Assembly (NCBI RefSeq): GCF_000204055.1
Contig: NW_006768789.1
Span: 525,858-589,857, forward strand
Direction of reading: 5' to 3'
Length of the DNA: 64,000 bases
Source of the DNA: Melampsora larici-populina 98AG31
Lineage: Eukaryota > Basidiomycota > Pucciniomycetes > Pucciniales > Melampsoraceae
The position numbers and the translations under genes are program-made. The notes under the pieces are model-generated. The model was not told the DNA's origin. It saw only the letters and a list, made by a program, of their open reading frames with translations, and made no database searches. Below are positions 21,459 to 34,124 of the stretch, piece by piece. How positions within the stretch are numbered: the stretch's first letter is position 1; each line of letters starts with the position of its first letter.

Positions 21459-24433
21459 ATGGACGAGAAACAAACCCAGAGCAAGCTCGATGGACCAGAG
21501 ACGTATCAAATCGAGGAGGTTGCTCCTCCTCATCAGGAACTCAATCGGGCCATGAAATCACGTCATATTCAGGTTAGTGATCTTTTTGCTTTGTTTCTTT
21601 TTTCCAATCTATGATTTTTGTTTCCTATTGATGGACGACCAAATCGTTTAGATGATCTCTATCGGCGGTGTTATTGGGACTGGATTGTTTCTTGGTACTG
21701 CGAATGCATTGGCGCGTGGTGGTCCACTCGGGTTGTTACTCGGATATACCGTCATGGGTACTAGTTGAGTCTATCTTACGAAATCCCTTTTAATGACGTC
21801 AAACTGACGATTTCTTTCTTCAGTTGTATGGAATGTAATGGCATCAATAGGAGAAATGAGTTGAGTGTTTTTGTGAGGATAACATCGGAGTGCTTTGAAT
21901 TTCCTAATGTTTGCTTTTCATATGATCATCAGTTGCTCATCTTCCTATCCCTGGAGGTCATGTCACATTAGCTAGGAGGTTTGTTGATCCTAGTCTTTCG
22001 TTTTCTGTAAGTTTTTGATTAGTCTGTCGTGTTGGTAATTTTATCTGAGATGGAGTCAATAAATCTGACCACGTCGCTTCTATGCCAGATGGGATGGAAT
22101 TATTGGTACAACTGTTCGTCAACCCCTCTCATCGTTTTTGCTATGTGTAGACGATCCCTTAACTCACTCCCTCTTTTGGTTTCTCTATGAACAGGGGCGA
22201 TTGGTATGTTGTGTCCTCATGTTATCATATCTACCTGACTGCTTATCCCTGCAATCCTCCGTAAAACAGTGCTACCTACAGAGATCACAGCATCCGCTGT
22301 ACTAGTAAATTATTGGACCAAGGAAGTTAACAATGCGGTGTGGATCACGATCTTCTTATTGATTGTCACAGCTATCAACATGGGTGGAGCCAAGTCAGTC
22401 TCTCTTATGGGGTTGTTACATATACATCTCACTAATCAAAAACCGTTAATTGTCGATCATTGAAAAGGTTTTATGCCGAATTTGAATTCTGGTAAGTTCA
22501 GTGCCTGGTTCTAACACACCTGACCTTGACAAATCGATAGGAATTTCGACTAATTCTACTTGTCATGTCACAGGTTTGCATCCATCAAAGTGGTCACAAT
22601 TGTAAGCATCAACGTGCAATCCTCTCAGCTCAAGGTACTCGACTTATCAAACTAACCTGATTTCACTTCATTTCACATCATCGTAGGTGGGCTTGATCAT
22701 TCTGGGAATCGTCTTGGGTGAGCTGCGCGCTTTTTTAATACATCACATGTCTCGCTACCTCAACGTCGGACTGACAAAACGCCGCTGCAATAGACGCTGG
22801 AGGTGGGCCCGACCACGACGCCATTGGATTCCGTTATTGGAGGAACCCGGGTCCATTTGTACAATACCTCCAGATTGAAGGCTCTTTGGGTCGTTTCCTT
22901 GGTTTCTGGTGAGCATATCTTTTCTCGTCTGATGTTGTAGCTCGCTTGACCTGATGCATACTCTTTCTCCTGTGAATCACCAGGGCTGTTCTTATCCAGG
23001 CTGCATTCTCATACATTGGTACTGAGATCACTGCTATCACAGCGGGTGAGGCGAAGAACCCTAAGAAATCGCTTCCATCAGCCATTAGGGGAGTTGCTGT
23101 CCGAATCTGCATGTTCTACATCCTTGGTACCTTTGTCATCGGACTCTTGGTCGCTTCTAACGATCCACGTCTCAACCTCGATTCACATGATGCCGCCTCT
23201 TCACCCTTTGTGATTGCGATCCAAAATTCCGGCATCAAAGCTTTACCATCGTGAGTTTTTAGATGACGAGTATATGGGAGAAGAGTTTCTGATCGGACGA
23301 ATTTCGTAGGGTTATCAATGCCGCATTGCTTTCTTCTGCCTGGTCGGCCGCCTCGAGTGACATGTACTCCTCTTCACGTGCACTTTACGGTCTCGCTCTT
23401 GCTGGAAACGCTCCTAGGGTGTTTGCTAAAACTACTTCGTGGGGATTACCATGGGTCTCGCTATTGGTCTCATTTGTCGTCGGATTCCTTTCATTCATGT
23501 CGGTTGGAGTGGGTAGCGCTGGAGAAGTGTTTGGGTGGTTGTCAAGTTAGCTCACTTTTCTCCTGGCCTGTCTCCTGATCATCAAACAAGATGCTAAACT
23601 AAATCAATTGTTGCTAAACACCAGCCATGACTAGTGTCACCGGTTTGTTGACATGGGTCGGAATCTTGATTACCTATTTAAGATTCGATGCCGGAGTTAA
23701 AGCCCAGGGTATTGATCGAGACCTGTTTCCATACAAATCCACATTTGTCAGTATATTCTCTTGGTTATCTGGGTGCTACAAATCGTCTCTCAAAACGTCA
23801 CCGCAAACGCAAACTGATATCTTGACTTGATTTTGTGTGAAGAGGACGGCTGGTGCTATATATGCTTTGGTGATGTGTTGTTTGATCTTGCTCTTCAACT
23901 CTTACACTGTCTTTGTAAGCATCCTTTCCTCTTGTTCGAGCTTAGTCTCACCAGCAAACTTACGCGACTCTTTAGCTTCACGACCATTGGAGCACAGCGG
24001 ATTTCATCACTGGGTTAGTCTTGTTTACGCAGATGTGATCTCGTTTTATCTGGTAGATTGACAACTCCTTTGATCATTTTTGTGGTATAAAAAATATAGA
24101 TATCTTCCGATCGCACTTGCTTTTATCTTATACGGCGGAAGCCGATACTACTATCAGAAGTTTGCAAAGATTCGTGCTTCTCCTTTTGGAGTCCATGAGA
24201 TGGTAGGTTTTTTTGATCAGTCCTTGCCTGATGCATTTCGCTGATTCGGTATGCGATTTCCAGGACTTTGTGACAGATGCACGTGATGAGTCACGTGATG
24301 CAGAGGAAGAAGCAGTGACCGGAACAGCTTGGGAGAGATTTAAAGCTGTGAGTAATTTTGATTGATATCCTTCTTACTAGATTGAATTGACTGACAATGG
24401 TTTTGATTTTGTCTTGTGATATAGTGGGCGTAA
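21459..24433 (+). CDS. Amino-acid permease, fungal YAT family (APC superfamily)
   Basis: A gene of about fifteen exons from the ATG at 21459 to the TAA at 24433. The first exon (21459-21572) encodes a hydrophilic cytoplasmic N-terminus ending in MKSRHIQ. Exon 2 carries the first helix signature MISIGGVIGTGLFLGTANAL. Further on come PGGHVTLARRFVDPSLSF, MGWNYWYNW, SYIGTEITAITAGEAKNP, the DMYSSSRALYGLALAGNAP loop, and a C-terminal tail ending FKAWA. These are typical of fungal proton-coupled amino-acid permeases with 12 helices in the plasma membrane. No break was found once introns are removed. Substrate range cannot be told from sequence alone; such proteins often have broad specificity. The long pyrimidine-rich leader suggests regulated expression, which is inference. 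Confidence 0.9.
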
Positions 24434-25819
24434 AAAAACGACGTTGGTTTTCTTTTATCGATTTCTTGTTACTTTTTCTTTTGCAAAAGGAAGAAACAAA
24501 AAGGACCCTCAATTTATTTTTGATATCATGTTTTTTTCGCTTCTATCATAGTTTTTATCATATAGTTCTCAATGAGGATTTCAAATGTGTGTGTATGCAG
24601 CACGATGTACTCAACTTTTTTTTGTTATGACCTACTTGTCCCATCCCCCTTTCCACCTCTTATGTTTATATTTTAGATAGAGTACGTCGTGTATGGTTTT
24701 TTTTGCATTGTAAAGCGATGTTATTGATGTTTTTTTGGAATAAGAATCTTTTGAGATTCTTTGGAAACAAATCTGTTTGTGAGAAATGTTTTCATCAAGT
24801 GAATCATCCATCACCCTACAGTTGGTTGCTTGGATGAATGAATGATTTTGTAGGTTGCTTTAAGAAGATACCTTTCATTTTTCGTGATTACGAATATACT
24901 TGATTCCAACTTCGTATCAGTGACCATCAACTCGAATTTTGATTCCTGTATATAGGCTTGCCAAGAACTAATGATGACTGTGATGAGCCCAATGTATGCT
25001 CCTCACAAATTCCATCAACACTCATCCCATCACTGTAATCTGACAACTCACTAACTCACCACAATCCGCAACTTACCAACTTACATCGTCCAGTACAGCT
25101 CGCTGTTGTATTCACTTCATCATACCGCCCAAATCAGATCACAACTCTTGTTTACCGCGCGTTGGAGGGTTTTGAACCTAGCTTAAGATCAATTTTGACT
25201 TCAAAATCCTTGGAGATCTTTTTAATCAATTGAGGTCTCTCACAAGGATTTAGACATATACATTAAAGGTGACACTGTCCTCGTATGGCAACTACCTCCA
25301 ATACAGTTTATGTCTGTTTGGAAAGTTAGGACAGCCAAAGACCCCTTACTTTTCAGTTCCAATGGTCCTTACTGGCAAAACGCCTTTATTTTTCGATAAG
25401 AACACCGATGTGAGTCAACTTCTTTGAATGTATCAAAATTATTGATTGAATTGAAGATGTTGTCTCCCTCAGACAGAGTTCCAAGTACATGCATCGCGCC
25501 AGGGCAAATAGTTAATGACAACAAAGTAACGCTTGACTGACTTCAAGTGTATCATGATAGCTTATCAGGTAAAAGTTGTAGAGTCACTAGCCCCATATTA
25601 CCTGAACCGTTTGGCTGCGTCTTCTAGAGGCTTTCCTCCATCATCTACTGGCGAAGTCCATCCTTGCCGGACGTCCAGAATGACTGCAAAAGCCTGACAT
25701 ACCAAGCTACTTGTCTCCAGCCCCGGGCGCAAGGGCCAGTGGTGTCCAGGCTACCTTCAAACCTACCATAGCATCGGGAAAGCGGCGAGAAGGGTGATGC
25801 TCGTAGACTGCAATAGACT
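24434..25819. other. Convergent intergenic region (3' ends of permease and CTF18)
   Basis: The permease and CTF18 genes converge here. The plus strand after 24434 is T-rich (24440-24660), consistent with a 3' untranslated region and poly(A) signals. Frames in 25260-25820 lack support as coding sequence. Confidence 0.5.
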
Positions 25820-28800
25820 TCATCTCATCAAGAACTCTCTGAACTTGAGAGGTCGCTTGACAGCATTCGAGAATCCCTGGTGTACAAAGCAAATTTAACA
25901 ATGCTTGTCACAAACGCTCGTGATTGATTGGGACTTGGATCGAATGTGTAGAATAACTCACTTCATGGTATCTATAAAGGACTGTCGCTTTTTTACGGAT
26001 CGGATCACCTTGACCTAAGAAGATGTCACACAAGAGGTCAGCACTGATGCGATACAAATCAGACGCTCGAACAGATGTGAGATCAAGTGCTTACTGTCCA
26101 GGACTGCGCTTGTTGAATCGGCTAGCAAACGGCCGAAAAAGTCTACTGCAACTTTCTGTAATCAAAGACCAAACACAGTGTCAATTTTTTGTAATATTCC
26201 TGAAAACCAGTGTGGCACATGTGCCCTTACCTCTTCTGCCTTCTCAGCTGGAGCGATAGCTTTCCTGTGGAAGTAAACAAAACAATTAGTTCAACTTTAA
26301 TCTGGACGAAGAAGATATGAATGACTGAACTTTTTATAAGCTCCGTATATGTCGCTCGTTGCTTTGTCGGCAGTTGCGATGTTGCCTTGGTTACGTTTGA
26401 TCAAGACTAGATCCATCTAGTAGATGGGAGGCATCAAACAGATTGATTTCTGGTACTGATTACGCACGTGAATCACACAAAAAACACACAATCTTACCTC
26501 TCTAGCAATCATCTGACGGACTCCATATCGGGGAGCCGGAATATCTTGAGGACGTTTTCCCTCGTATTGAGTAAAGAGGTCAATGGGACTGGAAATAATA
26601 TAATCATCGGTATCACTGGCGGCGCCATCTAAGAGATCCACGGAGTAAAGTATAATGCGTACGGGTCTAAGACAAATGACAACTGTCCATCTTCCCCTTT
26701 GTCGTGTATCAACTTCAGACCCAAGTCGAGCATAATATTGACTACTCGCATCATCACATCGCGCTCTTCGCGCCTAATCAGTTGCGAATTGACCGGTCTC
26801 AAGTCGGGTGAGATGATCCGCATCAAATGTGGTATCAGTTCGCTGATCACGACTTCTGTCATGAAAGATACTCTCATCAATGGCGGCATCGCTTGTCTGA
26901 AGGACGCTAAGAATTCTTGATGTGCAGCCGTCTTCAGAGACATCTCGTAGTCGATTCTCGGATATTCGGGAGCTGTATTCGAAATCTTGCCCATCAATTC
27001 GCGCCAAGCTGCAATTACGAATGGAAAATAGAACGTCATGCTGTAGCTTTGTTCGGATTTGATTTTAAGCTCAAGTCGATCGGAGAAGTTGAGCCACTCA
27101 TGAACTGATTCATAAGTCGCCCACAAATCTGTAGGCCTTTTGGCTGACAGATAATATTCGAAACATCCTTGTATGATCCTATTGTGTTCTCCGCATGTTT
27201 CTATGTCCTGCACCAATTCCGAGAGCTGATGACCTGACCAGTTGCAAATCAACAGAAAGAACGATCAAATATAAGTTGGAAAACTCCTGGCTTCTCTTGA
27301 TCAAGATGCGAGATCAGTATACAGAGGATGAATCCAAACCTGATTCTCCTTCCTTGGCCTTCTTTGGCAACTTGAACAGCTTGGATAAGATGCTTCGAAC
27401 AGAAGTACCAACATCCTTCATCCCCACTATCGCAGCGCTTCTGATAGCTGATTCACTAGCAACACTAGACTGGCTCTGTACTGCTTGTAAAGTGTTCAGA
27501 CAACTTCTCAAATCGCCAGAAGCGATTTTCACTAGGAATGTGAGATTTCGAAGATCAGCCTTCAATTTTTCCATGTCGCATATTGTCTGTAGTCTTTTGA
27601 TGATGGTCATCGGAGTGGGTGTTGCGAATCGGATGATGCGGGCGATGGAGCGCAGTGGTCTCAGAGTTTGGGCATATAAATCATTGCAGATGCAGATGAT
27701 GGGTCGTACGAGAGGTTTAATTTCAGCCTTTTTGCCTCTCGCTAATGGATACAAAAGTCCTCCATTCAGTTTGTGGGTCTTTCTCGATCAATGATCAGTA
27801 TTTTGAAAGTAAGACGTACCCTTGAATGTCTTCACAGTGCTACCATCAGTGATCAGTTTCACAAGCGCCTTAACAAAGCCACCATCGCTACCCCCGGCCG
27901 CACCGTCAATCTCGTCAATAATCACGCATGTCGGACGGTTATCTTTGAAAGTCATTCCTCCTCCTTGGCGCGCACCAGAATCCAGAGTCCGAGTTTCTAA
28001 AGCGCTTTTGATTCGTTCGGTAACTACCTTGGTCGTCCTATCATCACTTGCATTGATCTCGACAATATCGTAACCAGCCTGTTGCGCAAGGACATGTGCC
28101 ATCGTAGTCTTACCCAATCCTGGTGCTCCGCACAACAACAAGACTTTCTCTTGCGGTCGACCCAAAGGATCGGGAGTAAAATTGGTCGCTGGACCTTTGG
28201 CAGAAGCAGCAAAAGCGGCCTGAGCTGAACGCTTCTTGGCAACCTTTCGTCTAGAAGCTGCGCTGCGTTCATGTTTGAAAACGCATTGATCCCATTCTTT
28301 GAGCCAAGACATTGCGCTACGGAACACTCGCTTCATAGACGACAAAGTACAAAGATCTCAGCTATTGTGGAACTGAAGTAAGATAAGAATACAAACCTAC
28401 CTCATCTCCTATCAAATCGATAAACTTTGTCGGTCTATACCTATCCGTCCACAGCGTCATTTGATGCGCAGACCGGGCTCCACCACGATGAGCTGTAGGC
28501 CTGAAAGAGACCACCAATATTCAACAAAAATCACTCTTGTGGAGCCATCAGGGAAGGTGGAAGGTATCAACTGACTCTGTGATTGGCCTGTTTCGCTTTT
28601 CCATCCGAATTTTATCCAACATCCGGTGGACAGGTTCGTCCAGTAATTCCAAACTTTGCTTCTGAAGCGCTCGCATTTTGTCACTTTCAGCATTTGATTG
28701 CTACTCCAAAGTGTAAAGGGGGCTAAATGAGTGGCTGAACCATGCAAGACAAAAATCATGATGTTAAAACAAATTTACCAGTATACGTGCAGGCTTTCTG

Positions 28801-29824
28801 CGTCTTGCTATACAAACCTGACGACCATCGAATGTGACAGCTGTGACAGGTGCAAGGGATGCCCACCGGGTTGATATATCAGGATTCAGTGTCGTGCCTG
28901 AGCTTGACGCCACAGTGTGTTCAGCTGATAACATTGAGATATTGGGCTGTTCGCTCGTGGCTGAAGACTCCTCTTGAAGGATGGGGCCGCTTGGGATCTG
29001 AGACACACCCAAGTCTGGATCGGAGGGGCCAGAATCACGCGTCGCTGGGTCGGAAACAGAATTTGCGCCGCTTGAGAAGATTTGATTCGTTGCGGTATGT
29101 GCTTCTAAAGGAACAGCCACTTGAGGGTGCTCGGGTGGATTCGAATGTAATATTTCTTTGAACTCATCCTCCATCTCCAAGTCATTAAGCTGATCCTCAT
29201 CAGGCGCGACAGCAGCTGAATTGGATTTTGTCGATGTGGTAATTTCGTGATTTGATACAGCATCCGTTGCTTGCAAATAATCAAACTCGTCTTCAAGTTC
29301 TAATTCTAGTTCATCTTCATCTTCGGAGGCAAGTTTTTGTTTCTTGGTATGTAGGGGATCTCCTTCGATCGCGTCGTCTGCGCCTTGATCGTTTGGTTGG
29401 ATAACATGAGCTGGCAAGACCTGTTGGGTAGCTATTGATCGCAGGTATGCAGTCCGAGAAGAAGCATTGTCTGATGGTCTCTCGAAGTCTGGTGATACAC
29501 GCGAATCATCTTGGTAGAAGCCGAAATCTTCCTCCAGCTCAAAGTCATCACCGGTCGCCCTCATTGCTTCAGCAGCGTCACCATCGATATCACCGTCTTG
29601 AGCCACCTCGCGTGCTTGGCTTGCCTGAAAAAAATTAGATTGCGAAATGTGTGACGGTGTACGGCTGAAAGCTCTCACTGGCCCAGGGTTCAGGAAGTCA
29701 TCGTCGAATTCTAGCACTGTCTCTTTGATTTGGGGAACACACCACGTGGAAGAATTCCGAGTCAATCTACTAGTTCTGGCGAATCTATTTCATGGAATTG
29801 GTACTCACCCTCGTCGTTCGCCAT
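25820..29824 (-). CDS. CTF18: CTF18, alternative clamp loader large subunit (AAA+ ATPase)
   Basis: A minus-strand gene of about twelve exons beginning with a 16-nt exon (29824-29809, MANDE + G) and ending GFSNAVKRPLKFREFLMR at 25820. The N-terminal 300 residues are acidic and disordered. The core then has LWTDRYRPTKFIDLIGDE, a long basic insert, Walker A GAPGLGKTT, Walker B VIIDEIDG, sensor-type CNDLYAQTLRPLR, and SGDLRSCLNTLQ. The C-terminal region (LDPPIDLFTQYEGKRPQ, RYGVRQMIARE, and the final GFSNAVKRP) is diagnostic for Ctf18 rather than Rfc1. Ctf18 with Dcc1, Ctf8 and Rfc2-5 loads PCNA at forks and supports sister-chromatid cohesion and the replication checkpoint. An apparent frameshift near 26640 is removed by a GT-AG intron (about 26656-26590) that restores LDPPIDLF. 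The start is shared divergently with RPC17. Confidence 0.9.
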
Positions 29825-30308
29825 CACAAATGTCGACCTTTGTCTGGAGACGCGTTGATCAGTGGCTCGATGCTGTGAAGTGTGGCACTGGCATTGGTAC
29901 CGAGCGGACTAGGGACATGGCATGCCCGTTTATTCGGCGTGCGCTTGTATGTGTAGGCGGCCCCCTTGGCGTTCAGTGGGAACCACTTGAACAAGAACCT
30001 ATGGCCAACTTTCACGATTGCATAGCACCAGACTCTACCCAAAATGTATTGGCCTTTGGGGAATACCTGAACAACGCAATCCAGATTCCACAATGCTTTC
30101 GATCATTTTTTTGATTTTAAAGCCAAGGGTTGTACATGAAAGAAGCTCGCGATGCGGACGCGCCGTGTGCGCTGCATGCATCACGCTGAGGGGCACCGAA
30201 ACGTATGTACTTTGGATATGTAACGAATCATGTGATTTTTTAAAATTTAGCCTTCCCGCGCAACGGGGTAGAGTTGAAGAGGTTCGCTCCAACTTCTTTT
30301 CAAGACCA
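29825..30308. promoter_or_regulatory. Divergent promoter between CTF18 and RPC17
   Basis: 484 bp separate the two start codons, which face away from each other, so both promoters must lie here. It is GC-richer than other gaps (about 29840-30010, 30140-30280). No specific factor site was recognised. Confidence 0.6.
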
Positions 30309-31131
30309 ATGGAGGTAAAGCATTCCTGAACGAAGTTATCGCCGTCCCTCAATCGATGTCGACCCACTGATCCAATGGCTTCCTTGACCTTAAGCACCAC
30401 TAGGTCATCAACCCTCGCCTCGCTCATCTTTCAGCTTTCGAAACTTTGGAATTGATTCGAGCCTTGCAAGCTTCCCAGGAACAAGCGCGTGCTGATTTCG
30501 AAGCTGATGTCGAGGATGTGAACTCAGCTCAGACCTTCAGTCACGCGGATCGACTTCACCACAGCCCTGAAAATGTTCAAGAGCTGATTTATCCCTTCGT
30601 TCAACATTTCGAGTCTTCTTATGTTCCTCAGTCAAGACAATCCGAAAAATTAATCGCAGATCTACTCAATGCTCTCAAGCCGTTTTCTCAGATCGGTGGA
30701 AGACCAAACGGTTTGACCAAGGCCGAGCGCCTTCAGATATGTGATGTTGGGCCGTCGATAGCCGTTGAATTTTACTTGGTAGCCTGCTTATGCTTGTTCA
30801 TACAAACTGAATACAATACTGATGATGGCATCACTCTGAAATTTCGAGCTAGATTGTTGAAGAATGCGATTTCAGATTTTCAGAAGCAGAAGTCGATGAA
30901 ATCCTCTCGATTGTGCGTGCTCATCTCTCAACCAACCGACAAGTCACAAATGGAACTCAAGTGAACGGGGATTCACATCACGAACATGGTGATCATATGA
31001 TGAATGGATTTGACCAGGATGAGTACATGGAACCTAACCTCGGTGATGTTGATGACGATGACGCCTTAGTTGCTGAGGCTCGCGAAGGCGGACCAGCACC
31101 AGATCAAGAATTAGATGAGGTGCCGGATTGA
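30309..31131 (+). CDS. RPC17: RNA polymerase III subunit RPC9/C17 (Rpb4-like)
   Basis: Three exons: a 6-nt start exon ATGGAG (30309-30314), then 30404-30778 and 30853-31131, giving 219 residues. The N-terminus VINPRLAHLSAFETLELIRAL matches the family's opening (L-S-N-x-E-V-L). The HRDC-like domain contains GGRPNGLTKAERLQI, then VGPSIAVEFYLIVEECDFRFSE and EVDEILSIV, the hallmark of C17. Yeast C17 has 161 residues; here about 55 extra residues follow, highly acidic (runs of DDDD and EE). C17 pairs with C25 to form the stalk of RNA polymerase III and contacts TFIIIB during initiation. The splice sites and phase are clean. It is the plus-strand partner of CTF18. Confidence 0.88.
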
Positions 31132-31332
31132 CGACTTTGCAAATAATCCACCATGCATACCCTTCCAAAATTGTATATGTTTCTCTCACCTGACCATAAC
31201 CATTTGAGATGTCTTGAACCACTCAATACGAGATACGAGTGACCGCGCTGGTAAAGCTGGCTGTTTTATTGAGAAGAGCTATTTTTACAACATCTTGACC
31301 GCCAATTGGCCACACAAACCGCTACCAGTTTT

Positions 31333-31725
31333 TTAGAAGTCCAGCAATACGCCCGGCGCAACTTTCTGTAGATGTCTCACCTATCCATTCATGACGAAGA
31401 GATGAATGAGTGAAACTGACGGAGTGTCAAAAGCATGTCCCAGTTGCAAACTCACCTCGATCAAGTACTCTGAATCCGTTTCATCTTTGTCTTTAGAGTT
31501 TCCCTTGTCTTCTGATCCTCCTGCCGCTTCGTTTGCTCGATGAATTAATTCGATTGTGAAGAGTCTGAGGTATTCAACACTCAGATGAAGAGCAGCATCG
31601 TTGATTTTTGGAGGGGGTTCAGAAGTAGCTTCCAAGGAGGACAATCGATCAGCTGTCCAAGTCTGTTTGAAAATCTCGTGAATTGTGGCCTGGCTCCATG
31701 ATGATAATGAGGGAGAATGATACAT
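31333..31725 (-). CDS. MHF2: CENP-X / MHF2 histone-fold protein
   Basis: Two exons, 31725-31456 and 31380-31333, encode 105 residues. The histone-fold pattern is ATIHEIFKQTW, then KINDAALHLSVEYLRLFTIELIHRANEAA, an inserted charged loop (GSEDKGNSKDKDETDSE), and the closing helix YLIEVRHLQKVAPGVLLDF, which is the family's invariant LLLDF-type ending. CENP-X pairs with CENP-S; together they act at the kinetochore (CENP-T-W-S-X) and with FANCM-type helicases in fork repair. The length is close to other fungal members. The start ATG at 31725 is the first in frame with the fold; a further upstream exon cannot be excluded. Its 5' end faces the UNC-50 gene, 431 bp away. Confidence 0.87.
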
Positions 31726-32156
31726 AGGTCAATCTGATGATCAAGTACGCGCTCCATCATCACGTCCACTTTGAGAGCGCGTCGTCTGTACCTTCTTGAA
31801 CCGGGGAGCGTTTTCCTGAGTCGACATTGGGAATTTGAATGTATGGAGGAGGGCGCTATCGTCTTGATAGACAAGCCGTATGTGACTGAGAGGTTCAAGC
31901 TTGCTTCAAGTCCAACGCATACAAGTCCATCTCTCCAAAGGCAGCTTGATATCGAAGATCTCAGAAACGCACGGGGCCTGCTTGACACACGGATACCCTG
32001 AGACAGAGGGTCGGTGCGTCGACCGGATGAGATACCCGGGAGGGACTCGGAGCTTCTTCATGGATTGCAACTTGAAGTTGCAAGTCGTTCGTATTTAGTC
32101 GTTCATGCACCCCAATTCAAATCTTCATCGACCTACCTTTACTCACAACAAACCAG

Positions 32157-33438
32157 ATGGGCCTCTTACCAACCTCAGTATCACATTCAAATCCAGCTAT
32201 ACCTCTTCCTCGATCTAATTCGCCGGCTGCGGGTGGTTCCTACGCTCATCACGGACATGCTACGTCATCAGCTGCGCTTAGCTCAGGTCGATCGAAAGGA
32301 GGTTTTGAAAAGATGAGGAAGATGCTTGGAAAGCTAGTGAGGCCTAGTCGATGGCCAACCATGGATTTCGAATTGGCAGCGTGGCAGATGACTTATCTTT
32401 GTGTGGCTCCTCGGAGAGTGTGCGTTCAATTCCACGTCTGTTACAATCGTCTTCAGCTTAATCGTGGGTCTGATCAGGAAATGAAGAAAGAAGAAAAAGA
32501 TCTATTGTGATAGAAATGAGATAAGGTTAATTGAAATCATATTTGAAACCTCAATGCTACTGCTTTGTCTCATAGGTATCGGAATGTATATTATCACAAA
32601 CAAACCAAAAACACTTGGGCACGAGATGACCCAGCAATCTTGATCATGATGATCGGCTTTCTCTCTTCGGCGGCTGTACTTTGGACAAGTCTATATCTCC
32701 ACTCTTTCAGTCCTATCGCATGGGCTGGTCTGGCACTCAAGATGGTTTTCAGGGACTTCATCGCCAGTGGATTGATCATTAGCACCCTTTTGTGGTCAGT
32801 AATTCTGGCCAGACTTACATTTGAGTTGTGCTCAATTCTCAAGCTACTATGAACAACTCATACTTTTTCTATATGCTTGAATTCGCAGGGCAGCATCCAA
32901 TAAGTTTCTTACACATTCCTCACATACACATGCCACAGATCAACACGTAGAATGGTAAGCTTGCAAGCTTGCAAACTGGGCATTTCCTTGATTACACGAC
33001 ACTCTAGCTGATTTTCATTTGTTTGCTGACTTTAACAGGCAGTATTCATTTGATGTCCACACCAATTCCTTCTTCCCCCTTTTCCTCAATTTATATCTCG
33101 CTCAACTTATTTTGGCACCCGTAGTGACGAGGAATAATTGGGTGTGTCTATGGGTGGGAAATTCATTGTACTTGGTGGCGGTGAGCATACAGTTTCTTGT
33201 CCATTTCAGAACGATGTATCTGGTTTTTGTTGCATTTGCTGACTCCATCGTACCGCAGGCTACGCAATACGTCTACATCACCTACCTCGGCTATAATGCA
33301 CTTCCTTTTCTGATTAGGTCTGAATTGCTACTGTTCCCTATTGTCTTATTCTTAACACTCTATGTCGTTAGCTTACTGGGCTTTAACCTCAGTAAACATC
33401 TTCTCGAAGCATATTTTTCAGGTCTCAACTCATCATGA
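32157..33438 (+). CDS. UNC-50 family Golgi/inner nuclear membrane protein
   Basis: Five exons (32157-32419, 32576-32794, 32889-32954, 33039-33180 and 33259-33438) give 289 residues. About 50 residues of Ser/Ala-rich leader precede the family core: WPTMDFELAAWQMTYLCVAP, RRVYRNVYYHKQTKNTWARD, DPAILIMMIGFLSS, then EWQYSFDVHTNSFFPLFL, and the closing YVYITYLGYNALPFL. Five or six hydrophobic helices are evident. UNC-50 proteins (yeast Gmh1) sit in the Golgi membrane and are linked to trafficking of certain receptors and Arf-GEFs. The last intron (33181-33258) is 78 bp, in frame and without a stop, so it could be missed; removing it restores the conserved YLVA-ATQYVY junction. Confidence 0.9.
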
Positions 33439-34124
33439 TCATCAAACTAGCTTGGTTTTTTTGTTTGAAAATTTTCTCAATATATAGCATGTCAGGATAG
33501 TTTTTTCGAATGGAAAAAGTGTGCTCAAATCAATATCTGCCCTTTCCGCCATCAGCATTCACCTAAAATTTGGCTGTATTGTGCAGTATATACACTGGTC
33601 ATCAGAGAGTCGAGGGAGGTTGTTCGTCCAACGCCTGCCGGAAACCTATGTATTTTTATTGCTTTCCTTTGCTCCTCGCAGCTTGCAGTCATGTAATGAT
33701 GATGTCTCCTGTTGACTATTACACTGGGTCGCAGGGTTTATATATCATTCAGTTTCAATGACATCAAAATAATCAAGTTACATTTGTATTTAAGCTGTGA
33801 ACAGAGGAACTTTGATAACATCTTAAAGCTATTCACAAGCCAGCACTGATGCCTTTCAACATTTTAGAGAACCTGTTCATCGCAGGTACTACATATTTTA
33901 GAACACGCTTTTTCCTCAATGAGTTTGGCCAGTAAAAGTACTTTTTAAAAGAAAGAGAATGGGTGAATGAGAATCCGGCGATTTGCCAGCTGCCTCCGGG
34001 TCACTGGACCTACACATAGACCGGACGACAGCTGTCTTGAACCCGATCCGATTTGAGCTACCCGGATTGATTTATAGAGTTGAACTTCGTCAGCTCGCCT
34101 CGATCGACGCATGACCACCTCAAC
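33439..34124. other. Intergenic between UNC-50 and scramblase genes
   Basis: No gene seen. It holds the 3' region of the UNC-50 gene and the promoter of the scramblase gene. Confidence 0.5.

Noticed and set aside
26590..26656. Apparent frameshift in the C-terminal part of CTF18
   Set aside because: A GT-AG intron here restores LDPPIDLF, the sequence expected for the family.
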